Positions 1 to 9,512 of a stretch of DNA of 56,560 nucleotides are shown one piece after another (position 1 is the first letter of the stretch; every line of letters starts with the position of its first letter). Source of the DNA: an uncultured Pseudovibrio sp. (lineage in GTDB: Bacteria > Pseudomonadota > Alphaproteobacteria > Rhizobiales > Stappiaceae); assembly GCA_947496145.1 (NCBI GenBank), contig CANMBS010000035.1, positions 1 through 56,560 on the forward strand, given 5' to 3'. The notes under the pieces are model-generated. The model had not been told where the DNA came from, did no database searches, and worked only from the letters and a program-made list of their open reading frames with translations. Made by a program: the position numbers and the translations under genes.

Positions 1-74
1 CCGGTAGCTCAGCTGGATAGAGCACCAGACTACGAATCTGGGGGTCGGGGGTTCGAATCCTCCCCGGTGCGCCA
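1..74 (+). tRNA. tRNA-Arg (ACG), 5' end cut by window
   Basis: This is a tRNA cloverleaf lacking only its first three bases (GCA), which fall before the window. The anticodon stem CCAGA/TCTGG encloses the loop CTACGAA, giving anticodon ACG (arginine, CGN codons). The T arm has TTCGAAT, and the CCA tail is encoded at the end. All visible bases are identical to the complete copy that begins at 146, so the two form a tandem tRNA-Arg pair or an attachment-site duplication. Confidence 0.93.
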
Positions 75-145
75 TTCACTCTTCCAATGAGAGTTGATAG
101 GCGCAAAACCAATAGGCCGTATATATCTTGTTCGCAAGACACCAC

Positions 146-222
146 GCACCGGTAGCTCAGCTGGATAGAGCACCAGACTACGAATCTGGGGGTCGGGGGT
201 TCGAATCCTCCCCGGTGCGCCA
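146..222 (+). tRNA. tRNA-Arg (ACG)
   Basis: This is a complete 77-nt tRNA. The acceptor stem GCACCGG pairs with CCGGTGC, followed by discriminator G and an encoded CCA. The D arm is GCTC/GAGC and the anticodon loop CTACGAA reads ACG. The minus-strand reading frame of the neighbouring serine recombinase continues into this gene and stops (TAG) on the complement of the anticodon region at 178–180. That is the expected arrangement when an integrating element has its integrase next to attL inside a tRNA gene. Confidence 0.95.
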
Positions 223-1804
223 TTCCTGTACAAAAGTGGGCACCAGTCTTCCAGACTGGTTATAGCCACTTGCTAGGCCCGCAAGCACAGCGTTTGAGCC
301 ACATATTTGCACTTTTTCCTGATCGACATCGACACGGCTGATCAATGATCGGACATACGTGCGGCGAAACTGGCTTTGGCCTTCAGCGGTCAAACGGTTG
401 CGAAGTTCCTTGGAAAAGTTACTTAGACTTTTTGAATCCAGGTTTCTGGGCGACACTTTGTTTTGGAACTCTAGCCGTGTGATAGCGCGTGCGATGCCTT
501 CATATTTAGTCTGCATTTTTTCGATATAGGCTTTAAGAGAGGCATCAAGACGCAAATCTTCGGTTGATATCTGGCGCCAAAGGGCATCCAGTTGCGTTTT
601 CATTTCCCGCTTATCGCTTTTCAACCCTTTAATCCTGTTCTGTACCGTGCGTTCACGATCAAGATTGCGCTCGAGCAAAGGGGAAATAAGTTCGTCAAGG
701 CGCCCTGGCGCAAGTGTACGATCCAAAATCACGCCCAGGACAGTTTTGTCCAACCTTTCCATCCGGACAGAACAACCTGTGCAAACAGAATTGCCCGCAT
801 CCGCACGTTTTCCGCATTTATAATAGCGGTAGGCGCCGCTTTTGCCGGTTTGAATGCGCATAGGTGAATGACACTTCGCGCAATGCGCAAGGCCGGTCAA
901 TAAAATCTCACTGTTTACTACGCGCGGCGATGTGGTCAGCGGATGATTATTCTCCAGGCGATCACGAGCAGCGTTAAAATCGACGTCGTCAATAATTCGT
1001 GGAGTTTCCAGCAAAAATCCATTCGTTCTCCGGTTTGATCTTTCCAGTTTTACTGTCGCGCCGATTAAAGAAGTGACGGGTAATATAGGCTTCGTTGGTC
1101 AAGACCTTGTGGACATATTGCAGAAGAAATTTGCCGCCCTTACGGGCTTGCACGCCCTCAGTGTTCAACAGATTTGCAATTGCTTTAAGACCCATTGGGC
1201 CTCTTTTCCCTTCGCCGTGGACATAGAGTGTGAAAATACGCCGCACAATCTCGGCTTCTACCGGATTAATCTCCAGTTTTTTCTTTTCCTTCTTGCCGCG
1301 TTTCTCAGCGACATAGGTACGATAGCCGAAAGGAGGTTGTGCGCCGTTCCAAAAGCCTTGCCGCGCATTCTCACACATGGAACGACTGACATGCTTGGAC
1401 GTTTCCTTTGATTGGTATTCATCCATGGCACCAAGAATCGTGCGCAACACATCCGCCTGATCTCCAGAGCCGATATCCTGTGTGATGGAAACAAACTGAA
1501 CTTCAGTCTTTTCCAGTTTCTTTGTGTAATGCAGCAGATCAAGCGTGTTGCGCGCAAAACGCGACTGTGAATGAACGATCACAACATCAAAAGGCTTTGC
1601 TCGTGAACAGGCTTCGGCAATCATTGCCTGGAACTCTGTCCTGTTGTCATTGGTGGCACTTGCGCCCGCATCGATGTAAGTCGCAGCGACTTCCCAATTC
1701 CGTTTGCCGCAATAGGCTTCGCATTGTGCAATCTGGTCAGGGATCGACAGGTCCTGTAAAGCCTGTCTGCCGGTTGAGACTCTGACATAGATTGCTGCTC
1801 GCAT
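178..1804 (-). pseudogene. Large serine recombinase, frameshifted
   Basis: This site-specific recombinase probably integrates and excises the island. The N-terminal resolvase domain has the catalytic serine in YVRVSTGRQ (Ser10) and the arginine motif SQSRFARN. A recombinase domain follows, then a zinc ribbon (CAKC … CGKR … C) and a coiled coil rich in K/E/R. The ATG is at 1804. The first frame ends after KPENEWIFAG at about 989, and the rest continues in another frame from about 1014. Removing one A from the run 1013–1017 restores ENEWILLETPRII and a protein of about 541 residues, normal for the family. The C-terminus reads through the tRNA-Arg gene. It is a pseudogene as it stands, or an assembly error. 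Confidence 0.85.
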
Positions 1805-1806
1805 GG

Positions 1807-2007
1807 TTATTCCTTTTGCTTATTTATATGTTCCTGAACAAACTTGATGATTAAATCTCCTGCATAGGTTTCCAGTACTTCAAGCTCTGCATTGGTAACG
1901 GGTATGTTCTCCAAGCCTATGCATTGAACCTCTATGCCGTCTCTTATTTCAATGTCGCGCTGTTGCCTTTGCTTAGTACACCGCGTTGCGTGTTTTTTCG
2001 TATTCAT
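1807..2007 (-). CDS. Small hypothetical protein upstream of the recombinase
   Basis: This encodes a 66-residue protein starting at ATG 2007, preceded by a GAGAAGG ribosome-binding site. An upstream in-frame start at 2070 is possible but would add an unconvincing hydrophobic leader. The protein has a basic, glutamine-rich N-terminus (KKHATRCTKQRQQRD) and an acidic C-terminal half. I recognise no domain. It ends two bases before the recombinase start, so the two are almost certainly cotranscribed. A role in controlling recombination direction is possible from position only. The 267 bp on its far side hold no gene I can support. Confidence 0.55.
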   Translation of the reverse strand: MNTKKHATRCTKQRQQRDIEIRDGIEVQCIGLENIPVTNAELEVLETYAGDLIIKFVQEHINKQKE

Positions 2008-2274
2008 TGGCCTTCTCGTTAAAGAAGGCGGGCATTGGGAAATGATGACAAATACAGCTGTGAAAGTCAATATTTTTTAATAAAATCAAATAGTTAGTGT
2101 TTTATTCTGTCTCTTTCATTCTCAATCAAATAGGTTCCCCTATTACGTCATACAATTCAATCTCATGATAGATAAATAGGATTCAATGAGTGCCGTTACC
2201 ATCTCGATTTCTGAAAACCCTTAGGCAACCCCTCCTTGTCTTGAATGAGCGTGTTCTGATTTATCTCGCCAAGT

Positions 2275-2793
2275 TTATTTAGCCCAGCGGAAATAATCTT
2301 CCATATCAAAGGTATGTTCTTCTTCGGTTTGAGGATGCCAGCACGAACGATGTTCATTTCCTAGGTGTCCCATATATACATGAAGTGCAGCGGCTCTTTT
2401 CGCTCCGTTGTTCACAACAGAATGAATGCCACCTTGCTTTATTTGGATGAAGTCACCCGCATTTAAGGTGCGTTCGCCAGCAGGCGAAAGACCTGAGCCG
2501 TTGCGTTTAAAAAAAGCGTTTGTTTCTTCCCCTTCATACACACCAATCATAGCTGTCATACCGTGGTCGTGTGGCGGGAATTGAATGCCTGGGGAGAGTC
2601 GAACATGATATATGGTTATGCCTTCGGATTGATGAACAAGATCTTCTTCTTCTCCAAAGTCCTTGAAAACTTGCCGTAGTGCCTCAGGGGAGCCAAGAGC
2701 TTTTTGTATAAGGTCAGCGACAACTTGCTCGGCATTTTCTGATACCACCGCCTGCTTGCATGCATTTATGAATATAGTTAAGTCGAACATCAT
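2275..2793 (-). CDS. Cysteine dioxygenase-like cupin
   Basis: This is a 172-residue cytosolic cupin of the cysteine / 3-mercaptopropionate dioxygenase type, which uses mononuclear iron to oxidise a thiol to a sulfinate. The metal motif is visible: His75 and His77 in PPHDHGMTAMIGVYEGEE, with the third ligand probably His124 in GGIHSVVN. The length fits the family (about 170–200). It starts 9 bp after the amidase stop codon, so the two form a minus-strand operon. The substrate cannot be read from the sequence; a thiol-containing amide split by the amidase would be a coherent guess. Confidence 0.7.
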   Translation of the reverse strand: MMFDLTIFINACKQAVVSENAEQVVADLIQKALGSPEALRQVFKDFGEEEDLVHQSEGITIYHVRLSPGIQFPPHDHGMTAMIGVYEGEETNAFFKRNGSGLSPAGERTLNAGDFIQIKQGGIHSVVNNGAKRAAALHVYMGHLGNEHRSCWHPQTEEEHTFDMEDYFRWAK

Positions 2794-2802
2794 GCTTTCT
2801 TT

Positions 2803-4317
2803 CTAACAATGTTTCCAATCGATGACATTTTCCAAAGCCATTGCCGCGCGGTACAGCAATGCTTCGCTCCAGTATTTACCGACGAGTTGAACCGATACAG
2901 GCAGACCGTCTCGCATGCCGCAGGGTACGGCCAGAGCCGGGTGTCCGGAAATATTGAACGGGGATGTGTTGGGAACCATTTCAAAGCTACGAGTGATATA
3001 TTCTCGCAACCCACAATCCAGTTCAGGGATTTTTTGAGCTTTCATTGGAACTGTGGGCATGAGCAGAATATCATAGCTTTCAAATGCTTTGTCATACGCC
3101 TGAGTGATGATCCGTCCGTAATTTTGCGCTCGGGCATATATTGTTCCCGCATAATTTTCACGTAAATAATGGCCGGTCATCAGGGCAAGTTTTGTTGCCT
3201 TCGACAGATCATTGGGGCGTGATCGCCACGTTGACTGTTTTTCCATGAGGCTGGGGATGTAAAGCCCTTTGTGGTTCGTTCCAAAGGAATTGCCCATCAT
3301 CATCAGCTGGGTCATCCCTTCATCGAAAATAGCGCTGTTTACGATAGATGCCTGTTTGTGGAGAGGAATGGAAATTTCTTCGACACTAGCCCCCAATGAT
3401 GCAAATTTTTTTGATGTTTCGAGTACAAGTTGATCAACATCTGCCTCAGAGCAATCTAATCCAAATCCTTCCCTTAACACTCCGATTTTAAGGCCCGAAA
3501 CACCTTTTCCAAGTGCCTTGGTATAATCATCTACTATAGGGTTACATTGTCTGGGGTCCATGTTGTCAACACCGGCAAGTACCTGAAGTGCTTTGGCATT
3601 TTTTTCTACAGTCGTTGTCATAGGCCCAACACCCTCAATTGTCATTTCCATGCCGATGACACCGGTGCAGGGTATCAGTCCATGCGTCGCCTTCATGCCA
3701 TAGCAACCACAAAACGCTGCGGGTATTCGAACTGAACCGCCGGAATCTGTGCCCAGTCCGATATCAGCCTCTCCATTCCCGATTGCAGCACCTGTACCAG
3801 ACGAAGAACCGCCAGCACTAAAGCCGCGTTTATGAGGGTTATGAATGATCCCGTTGGCGTTTGATACACTGGTTCCCACGGAGCACATATTTTCGCTATT
3901 GGTTTTTCCGGTAATGGTCGCACCGGCTTGTAGTAGACGAGTAATGACGGGAGCATCAATTTCAGAAATATACCCTTCCAAAATGCGGGAACCATTCATC
4001 ATCTGAACACCTGCAATGCTAATATTATCTTTCACGGCGACAGATTGGCCGGATAAAGGACCTTCGCAGTCAAGGCTTATATCTGTTCTAACATACCACG
4101 CATGAAGAGGATCTTCTCGTTCATCAGGATAATACCCAGGAGCTCTGGATGGGCCAAAAATGGGAAGACCAATATCTCCGATAAGCAGGGAATTTCTATC
4201 CTCCCCAGCCTCCGCGATAAGCTCCCTGTATATCGCGATATCTTCTTGTGGAACATCGAAGCTGAAATACTCGATGAGTTCTTTTACCTGATCCATTGTT
4301 GGGGCGGTTATGCGCAT
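2803..4317 (-). CDS. Amidase (amidase-signature family)
   Basis: This 504-residue hydrolase of the amidase-signature family hydrolyses a carboxamide through a Ser–cisSer–Lys triad. The triad is present: Lys96 in VAVKDNIS, the cis-serine in AGGSSSGTG (171–173) and the nucleophile Ser195 in DSGGSVRIP. Length and spacing match family members such as acetamidase and Glu-tRNA amidotransferase A. The extra ~60-residue N-terminal segment and lack of GatC/GatB neighbours argue for a catabolic amidase rather than GatA. It leads the operon with the cupin gene. The 181 bp between it and the LysR gene would hold its promoter. Confidence 0.88.
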   Translation of the reverse strand: MRITAPTMDQVKELIEYFSFDVPQEDIAIYRELIAEAGEDRNSLLIGDIGLPIFGPSRAPGYYPDEREDPLHAWYVRTDISLDCEGPLSGQSVAVKDNISIAGVQMMNGSRILEGYISEIDAPVITRLLQAGATITGKTNSENMCSVGTSVSNANGIIHNPHKRGFSAGGSSSGTGAAIGNGEADIGLGTDSGGSVRIPAAFCGCYGMKATHGLIPCTGVIGMEMTIEGVGPMTTTVEKNAKALQVLAGVDNMDPRQCNPIVDDYTKALGKGVSGLKIGVLREGFGLDCSEADVDQLVLETSKKFASLGASVEEISIPLHKQASIVNSAIFDEGMTQLMMMGNSFGTNHKGLYIPSLMEKQSTWRSRPNDLSKATKLALMTGHYLRENYAGTIYARAQNYGRIITQAYDKAFESYDILLMPTVPMKAQKIPELDCGLREYITRSFEMVPNTSPFNISGHPALAVPCGMRDGLPVSVQLVGKYWSEALLYRAAMALENVIDWKHC

Positions 4318-4498
4318 CCTATTCTCCGTTACCGAAATCCGACCAATGATTGTCTAAACTTCCAGAGTGAGCAGACATCATTAACTTTTTCATCGAGGAT
4401 ATGACGGTTCAAAGGTGTGTTACTACGTACTTCGAGCTGGATAACGAACACTAAATAGAATTATAAAGTGTAGTTAATTTAGCTAAGGGTTACTCAAA

Positions 4499-5512
4499 TC
4501 AGTCTTCATTTTCAGTAATATTGTTGAAGCAGTCAGGTAGCCATGACGGGAAGTTGGGGCGCATCAAATTGATGTTAGTGGTCAAACCTTCTCTGAAAAT
4601 TTTACTGATTTCGCGAGCTTTCAGTTGGAGTTTCTGTTCGCGGATATATAGGGATAGGTCTCTGCTAAATCCTGGTCCGGGCATTTGGTGAATGTTGACT
4701 TGGTCAGGCCTCTTCGCTCCTTCTAATAAGAGTAAAGGTGTTGCTACGGTCCAGCCTAATCCTGAGGCAACGCAATCCATTAACCCACGTGAATCATCAA
4801 ATTCGTATAATGCTGAGGTGCGGAACCGTATGCGGGTAAAATGAGCGGACGTTGAGCGTGCGGTAAGAGTATTGTGGGAATATCCAATAAAGGGCAGTGT
4901 TTTTGTGAGTTGCTCAAAATCCAGTACAGTCTCAATATTGGGTGGGGTTACAACAAAAAAATTTTCTCTCACAAACGGCATCCTAACGCAGCCATCTATA
5001 TCAACATGGTTTTCGGTTGTTACAATCAAGTCCACATCGCCAGATAAAAGGGCTGTATTAAGGTTATCAGCAATACCGGATCGTACGGTTAAATACTCTA
5101 TCCTAAAACGTTGGCGAATAGCTTCAAATGCGGAAGCCGGTAAAGATCCTATCACTGAGTTTATCAGGGATACTCGAAGCCTGGGGATACGGCCAGATGC
5201 ATAGTGACCGACAATAACAGATGTCTCTTGTGCATAGTCGAGAAGGCGTCTTGCTCGCTCGTCGAGGAGAACGCCAGCCGAGGTCAGGCGTAAGGGGCGT
5301 ACCGAAGTATCAATCAGTTTTGTTTTGAGCCTTTCTTCCAGTCTTGAAATGCAAAGTGAGACCGCAGCTTGGGTAATGCCATTTTGTTCTGCAGCGTCTA
5401 CCATGCTTCGCATCTTGCAGGTTGCCGAGAATATTTTCAGCGACCGCAGGTCAAGTAAAATATCTTCTTTGTTTGCTGAGTTTTGGGACAATGCTCCCTC
5501 CGATTTGTACAT
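4499..5512 (-). CDS. LysR-family transcriptional regulator
   Basis: This is a regulator of about 337 residues. A winged HTH near the N-terminus (SLKIFSATCKMRSMVDAAEQ … ITQAAVSLCISRLEERL) is followed by a LysR substrate-binding domain, which senses a pathway metabolite. ATG 5512 was chosen; an in-frame TTG at 5545 lacks a Shine-Dalgarno sequence. The gene is divergent from the dehydrogenase gene at 5693, the classic layout for a LysR protein controlling its neighbour, and the ~180-bp divergent region would hold its sites. The amidase–cupin operon lies downstream on the same strand and may also be a target. Confidence 0.88.
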   Translation of the reverse strand: MYKSEGALSQNSANKEDILLDLRSLKIFSATCKMRSMVDAAEQNGITQAAVSLCISRLEERLKTKLIDTSVRPLRLTSAGVLLDERARRLLDYAQETSVIVGHYASGRIPRLRVSLINSVIGSLPASAFEAIRQRFRIEYLTVRSGIADNLNTALLSGDVDLIVTTENHVDIDGCVRMPFVRENFFVVTPPNIETVLDFEQLTKTLPFIGYSHNTLTARSTSAHFTRIRFRTSALYEFDDSRGLMDCVASGLGWTVATPLLLLEGAKRPDQVNIHQMPGPGFSRDLSLYIREQKLQLKAREISKIFREGLTTNINLMRPNFPSWLPDCFNNITENED

Positions 5513-5692
5513 ATCTTCGTTAACACCAGAGTCTTTTTGCTGCAAATGCGTGAGATGATTTAGCGATAAAGTAATTAGAAGTTATTCTCTTTATAAATAG
5601 GAGTCAGAAACAACGATCTTACTTGAGCAGGAAAGAAAACTGGTGATCTTGTAAGGACGATTACAATAAACATCATCCACGAGGCGAGGCCA

Positions 5693-8098
5693 GTGCAGAG
5701 CAAAAAATATAACGCTGTCGTCATTGGCGGTGGCATCATTGGGGCCAGCATATTGTACCATTTAGCCAAACGAGGCTGGGGTGACAGTTTGTTGCTTGAA
5801 AAATCAGTTTTGACAGCTGGATCTACTTGGCATGCTGCTGCAAACGGCAATACAATGAACGCCGTTCCCTCTATCGCCAGGCTACAAAAAAACAGCATCA
5901 GACTTTATCATGATTTAGAGACCGAAACTGGCATATGCGTGACGGAGCACCGTCCAGGCGGCATCCTGCTTGCGACCAGTCAAGATCGAATGAAGGACGT
6001 CTTCACTTTTCACGGTCGGGCAAAACGCATTGGTGTTGACTATGAGTTATTAAGCCCCGCTGAGGTTGGAAAACTGCACCCGCTTACAAATACAGACGGG
6101 ATTGTTGGGGCATTTTACGATCCGACAGATGGGCATGTTGATCCATATGGTGTCACGCAGGCCCTCGCCAAAGGCGCGCGAATAGCAGGCGCCTCTGTGC
6201 TCGAACATACTGAGGTTCTTGAATTACATCAGGAGACAGACGGTTCTTGGCTCGTTGTTACAAATAAAGGGGAATTTCAAACCAACTGGATTGTGAATGC
6301 AGCAGGCCTCTGGGCAGACAAAGTCGCAAAGTTCACGGGTTCAAGTCTGCCGATGACATGCATGGAGCATCATTATCTGATCACCGAGGATATTCCTGAA
6401 TTAGTAACATTCGGTGGAGAACTTCCTTTAATCCGAGACCCCGACGCATCCTTTTATATGCGGCAGGAAAACAAGGGACTTTTACTCGGTGTTTATGAGG
6501 CGGATGCGCGGTCATGGGCTCTGCCAGAAACGTTCGGTCAGGAATTACTTCCCGACGATATCGGCAGACTGCTACCGAATTTAGAATTGGCTTTCAATCG
6601 ATTTCCAGTACTTGCTGATGTTGGCATCAAGCGTGTCGTGAACGGCCCGTTTGTCTTTACGCCGGATGGACGGCCTCTCGTCGGTCCAATGCCCGGACAG
6701 CGTAACCATTTTTGTGCGGCTGGTTTCCTGGCAGGAATATCGATGGGAGGCGGATATGGCGAAGTGATTGCTGACTGGATTATTGACGGAGAAGCGCCAT
6801 TCGATTTGATGTCGAGTGATATAGGTCGGTTTGGCAACTGGTCTGTTGGCCATTACGCGACCGAAAGTGCAAAAGATTTATATGCTCATCGATATCAGCA
6901 ACATTATCCTCACGAAGAACGTATGGCTGGTCGGCCTGTTCGTCAGAACCCGCTCTATAGCGCTTTAAAAGCAAGAGGTGCGGTGTTTGGGTCTGTGAAT
7001 GGTTGGGAGCGCCCTTTGTGGTTTGCACCAAAGAACGTTGTTCCCCGTGACGAGTATTGTTTTGAACGCCAAAACTGGTTTGAGACAGTTGGCGAAGAAT
7101 GTAGAGCCGTCCGGAATAGTCTGGGCATGATGGATGGATCTGTTTTTGGAAAATACCGAATAGAAGGTCCTGAAGCCGTGCTCTATCTGTCTCGTTTGTT
7201 GTGCAGTCGGTTGCCAGATGAAAATGATCAAATCCGTTTGGCTTATATGCTTGATAACAAGGGTGGCATCCTGGGAGAGTTCACGATTTTGCGTGAAAGT
7301 GAAGACAGATATTTCCTTGTCGGGGCCTCCGCGGCTCAAATCATTCATTTACGCTGGATGCTGGTACAGGCGGAAGAGTATGCCGTCACTATTAAATGTG
7401 TCAGTGATCAATATGGCGTGTTGTGTCTTGCGGGACCGAGATCCTTCTCTCTTTTGGAAGATGTTCTTTCGGAGGGTTCCGTCGCAGATTTCGGCTTTTT
7501 CACATCGCGCGAGATAAAAATTGGCGGAATCTCAGGACGGGCAATGCGGCTGTCCATGACCGGCGAAGCCGGGTTTGAGCTCTATTGCGACATGACCGAT
7601 TTATTGACGCTCTTCACTACTCTTGAGGCGAAGGGGCGGAGGATGGGGTTGATTCATTTCGGTGCGAGGGCGCTTGATTCACTCCGGCTTGAGAAAGGGT
7701 ATGCCAGATTTGGTAGCGACCTGAACCCCGATCTAACGCCTATCGAGGCCGATATCCCTTGGGCTGTTGACAGAAGTAGAAGTGATTTTATCGGCGCTGG
7801 TGCGTTAGCCGCTGCCCCTCGATATCAACGTGTGATGCTGGAAATAACGCGGGGTGTTTATGATCCGATCGCAAACGAGTCAATTTATCAGGGAGGGGAC
7901 TATGTTGGTCATGTAACTTCAGCTGGATTTGGGCATTGCGTTGATAAAATTTTGGCACAGGCTCTCATATCTTGCCGAGCGGTCGAGACGAATGCCGATC
8001 TTTCTGTCGATATTTATGGTGACATGCGAGAGGCCACCATCTGCTCAACGCCGCCTTACGATCCGGAAGGTATACGGATGCGAGGGAGTGTTGAATGA
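5693..8098 (+). CDS. FAD-dependent dehydrogenase with GcvT domain (dimethylglycine/sarcosine dehydrogenase-like)
   Basis: This is an 801-residue two-part enzyme. The N-terminal DAO-type FAD domain has the dinucleotide motif VVIGGGIIGASILYHL (near residues 9–24) and the flavin-attachment-like segment GSTWHAAANGN. From about residue 430 an aminomethyltransferase (GcvT) domain and its C-terminal barrel follow. Relatives oxidatively N-demethylate dimethylglycine or sarcosine and pass the C1 unit to tetrahydrofolate. The start is GTG 5693 with GAGGCGAGG upstream. The stop overlaps the next ATG by 4 bp (ATGA), so it is translationally coupled to the PrpD-like gene. The usual HAAG motif reads HAAANGN here, so the substrate may differ. 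Confidence 0.85.
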   Translation: MQSKKYNAVVIGGGIIGASILYHLAKRGWGDSLLLEKSVLTAGSTWHAAANGNTMNAVPSIARLQKNSIRLYHDLETETGICVTEHRPGGILLATSQDRMKDVFTFHGRAKRIGVDYELLSPAEVGKLHPLTNTDGIVGAFYDPTDGHVDPYGVTQALAKGARIAGASVLEHTEVLELHQETDGSWLVVTNKGEFQTNWIVNAAGLWADKVAKFTGSSLPMTCMEHHYLITEDIPELVTFGGELPLIRDPDASFYMRQENKGLLLGVYEADARSWALPETFGQELLPDDIGRLLPNLELAFNRFPVLADVGIKRVVNGPFVFTPDGRPLVGPMPGQRNHFCAAGFLAGISMGGGYGEVIADWIIDGEAPFDLMSSDIGRFGNWSVGHYATESAKDLYAHRYQQHYPHEERMAGRPVRQNPLYSALKARGAVFGSVNGWERPLWFAPKNVVPRDEYCFERQNWFETVGEECRAVRNSLGMMDGSVFGKYRIEGPEAVLYLSRLLCSRLPDENDQIRLAYMLDNKGGILGEFTILRESEDRYFLVGASAAQIIHLRWMLVQAEEYAVTIKCVSDQYGVLCLAGPRSFSLLEDVLSEGSVADFGFFTSREIKIGGISGRAMRLSMTGEAGFELYCDMTDLLTLFTTLEAKGRRMGLIHFGARALDSLRLEKGYARFGSDLNPDLTPIEADIPWAVDRSRSDFIGAGALAAAPRYQRVMLEITRGVYDPIANESIYQGGDYVGHVTSAGFGHCVDKILAQALISCRAVETNADLSVDIYGDMREATICSTPPYDPEGIRMRGSVE

Positions 8099-9456
8099 AA
8101 GCATTAGATGGATCGTCCGGCGGGTTCTTAAGTGAATATCTCGGAGATTGGGCCCAATCCGTAGATTGCACAGATGTTCCCGCATTGGTTAGGGATATCG
8201 CGCGAGCTGCTATTCTGGATACCGCAGCTGTCGGTGTTGCCGGAACCCAAACACGTGTTGGTCAGTTGGCTCACAGTCTTGCGCCAATTGATCCGGCACC
8301 AGCCATTTCCAAAACATGGACGGGCACGGTGCTGCCAGCGTCTTCAGCAGCTTATGTCAATGCGGCCTGTTGTCATGCTCTGGATATGGACGATACATGT
8401 TTTTCTGGAATAATTCATGGCTCCTCCGTCATTCTGGCGGTCGTTTTAGCAGCTGCACAAGCCGACAATAAGTCGGGTTCGGATGTTCTTGACGCCTTTA
8501 TCGTTGGCTCGGAGATAGCCTATGTCTTAGGGGCAACTGTTGGCTCCGAACTCTATGATCGCGGATTTTGGCCAACCGGGGTTTTTGCGGGCATTGGGGC
8601 GGTTGCAGGGTTAGCGCGGTTATCCGCTCTCTCCTCCGCTGAAACGGCGCAGGCTATCGCATTTGCAGGATGCCTCTCCAATCCATATCGGACCGTTATT
8701 GGATCTGACGCAAAACCGCTTATCTTAGGGGAGACAGCATATGGCGCTTTTAGAGCTCTTGCTCTCGCCCAATCAAATGCAAGTGCTCCGATGGATCTTT
8801 TTGAAAGGGATGATGGGCCGCTTGCTGTGCTGATTGGCGATCAATATTCACCAAACAATGCGCGGCGGCTTGGGCAAACCTGGTCACTGAAAACACCAGG
8901 ACTGGTGATAAAATCCTATCCCTTATGCTCTTCTGCGCAATCGGCAGTCGGAGCTTTGAAAGAAATCCTGGATCAACACGAAATTTCGGTCGGGAATGTG
9001 ACGTCAATTGCGGTGTCTACAACCCAAATGGTTGTTGATATATTGCGGTATAGAGTGCCAGAGACGGAAACCGAAGCAATGTTTAGTCTGCCTTATGCAC
9101 TGGCCTGTATGCTGATTGATAATTCTGTGGATCCTGCTCATATTTCTGAAGAGAGTATCCAGCGCCCTGATGTAGCGGCTGCGATTGATAAGATATCGGT
9201 AAGCGTGGACTCAGAAAGATTTCAGATCGCAGAAAATCCGGAAGCAGCTCATGTCGTTGTCAAAAGGAATGACGGGGTCGTTTTCGAGGCAACCTGCCTT
9301 CACGCTCTGGGTGATCCACGGAACCCGCTCAGCCATGCTGAGTTTGAAAAAAAGATCGCGGTTTGCTTGCGGCATTTATCCCCTGAAAATCAGAAGGCCT
9401 TTAAGCATTTTTATAAAAATTTAGACTTACAGAAAAATGTGTCTTTGTTCGGCTGA
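8095..9456 (+). CDS. MmgE/PrpD family protein
   Basis: This is a 453-residue protein of the MmgE/PrpD superfamily, which includes 2-methylcitrate dehydratase, cis-aconitate decarboxylase and iminodisuccinate epimerase. Recognisable segments are the N-terminal RAAILDTAAVGVAGTQT, the helical-domain motif AACCHALDMDDT near residue 97, and the family-typical VIKSYPLCSSAQSA around residue 270. Length is normal for the family. It overlaps the upstream dehydrogenase gene by 4 bp, suggesting consecutive steps in one pathway. There is no methylcitrate synthase or PrpB nearby, so propionate catabolism is unlikely. It is probably a dehydratase, decarboxylase or epimerase on a dicarboxylic intermediate. 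Confidence 0.85.
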   Translation: MKALDGSSGGFLSEYLGDWAQSVDCTDVPALVRDIARAAILDTAAVGVAGTQTRVGQLAHSLAPIDPAPAISKTWTGTVLPASSAAYVNAACCHALDMDDTCFSGIIHGSSVILAVVLAAAQADNKSGSDVLDAFIVGSEIAYVLGATVGSELYDRGFWPTGVFAGIGAVAGLARLSALSSAETAQAIAFAGCLSNPYRTVIGSDAKPLILGETAYGAFRALALAQSNASAPMDLFERDDGPLAVLIGDQYSPNNARRLGQTWSLKTPGLVIKSYPLCSSAQSAVGALKEILDQHEISVGNVTSIAVSTTQMVVDILRYRVPETETEAMFSLPYALACMLIDNSVDPAHISEESIQRPDVAAAIDKISVSVDSERFQIAENPEAAHVVVKRNDGVVFEATCLHALGDPRNPLSHAEFEKKIAVCLRHLSPENQKAFKHFYKNLDLQKNVSLFG

Positions 9457-9487
9457 CATTCTTCACTATCAGGTTCTTGACTCATAA

Positions 9488-9503
9488 CTAACCGTTCGGT
9501 TAG
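9488..9503. promoter_or_regulatory. TetR operator candidate 1
   Basis: The perfect palindrome CTAACCG-TT-CGGTTAG lies 9 bp upstream of the TetR gene start. Its core TAACCG-NN-CGGTTA recurs upstream of the next gene at 10205–10218. The position implies autorepression. Confidence 0.75.
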
Positions 9504-9512
9504 GTTGCTTGA

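Larger units (their letters stand above)
1..225. repeat. Direct repeat of tRNA-Arg, probable attachment region
   Basis: Bases 1–77 and 149–225 are identical: the tRNA body, CCA and the following TTC. They are separated by a 71-bp spacer between the tRNA ends (75–145). The spacer contains no gene; a small hairpin CTTG-TTCG-CAAG lies near 128–139. The repeat could be an ordinary tandem tRNA pair or the scar of an earlier integration. I found no further copy of the tRNA 3' end in the window, so the far attachment site of the island is not visible here. Confidence 0.6.

Noticed and set aside
30-269. Open frame across the two tRNA genes on the minus strand (…GAPGRIRTPDP…)
   Set aside because: It is the classic artefact of translating tRNA complement; both tRNAs fold properly.
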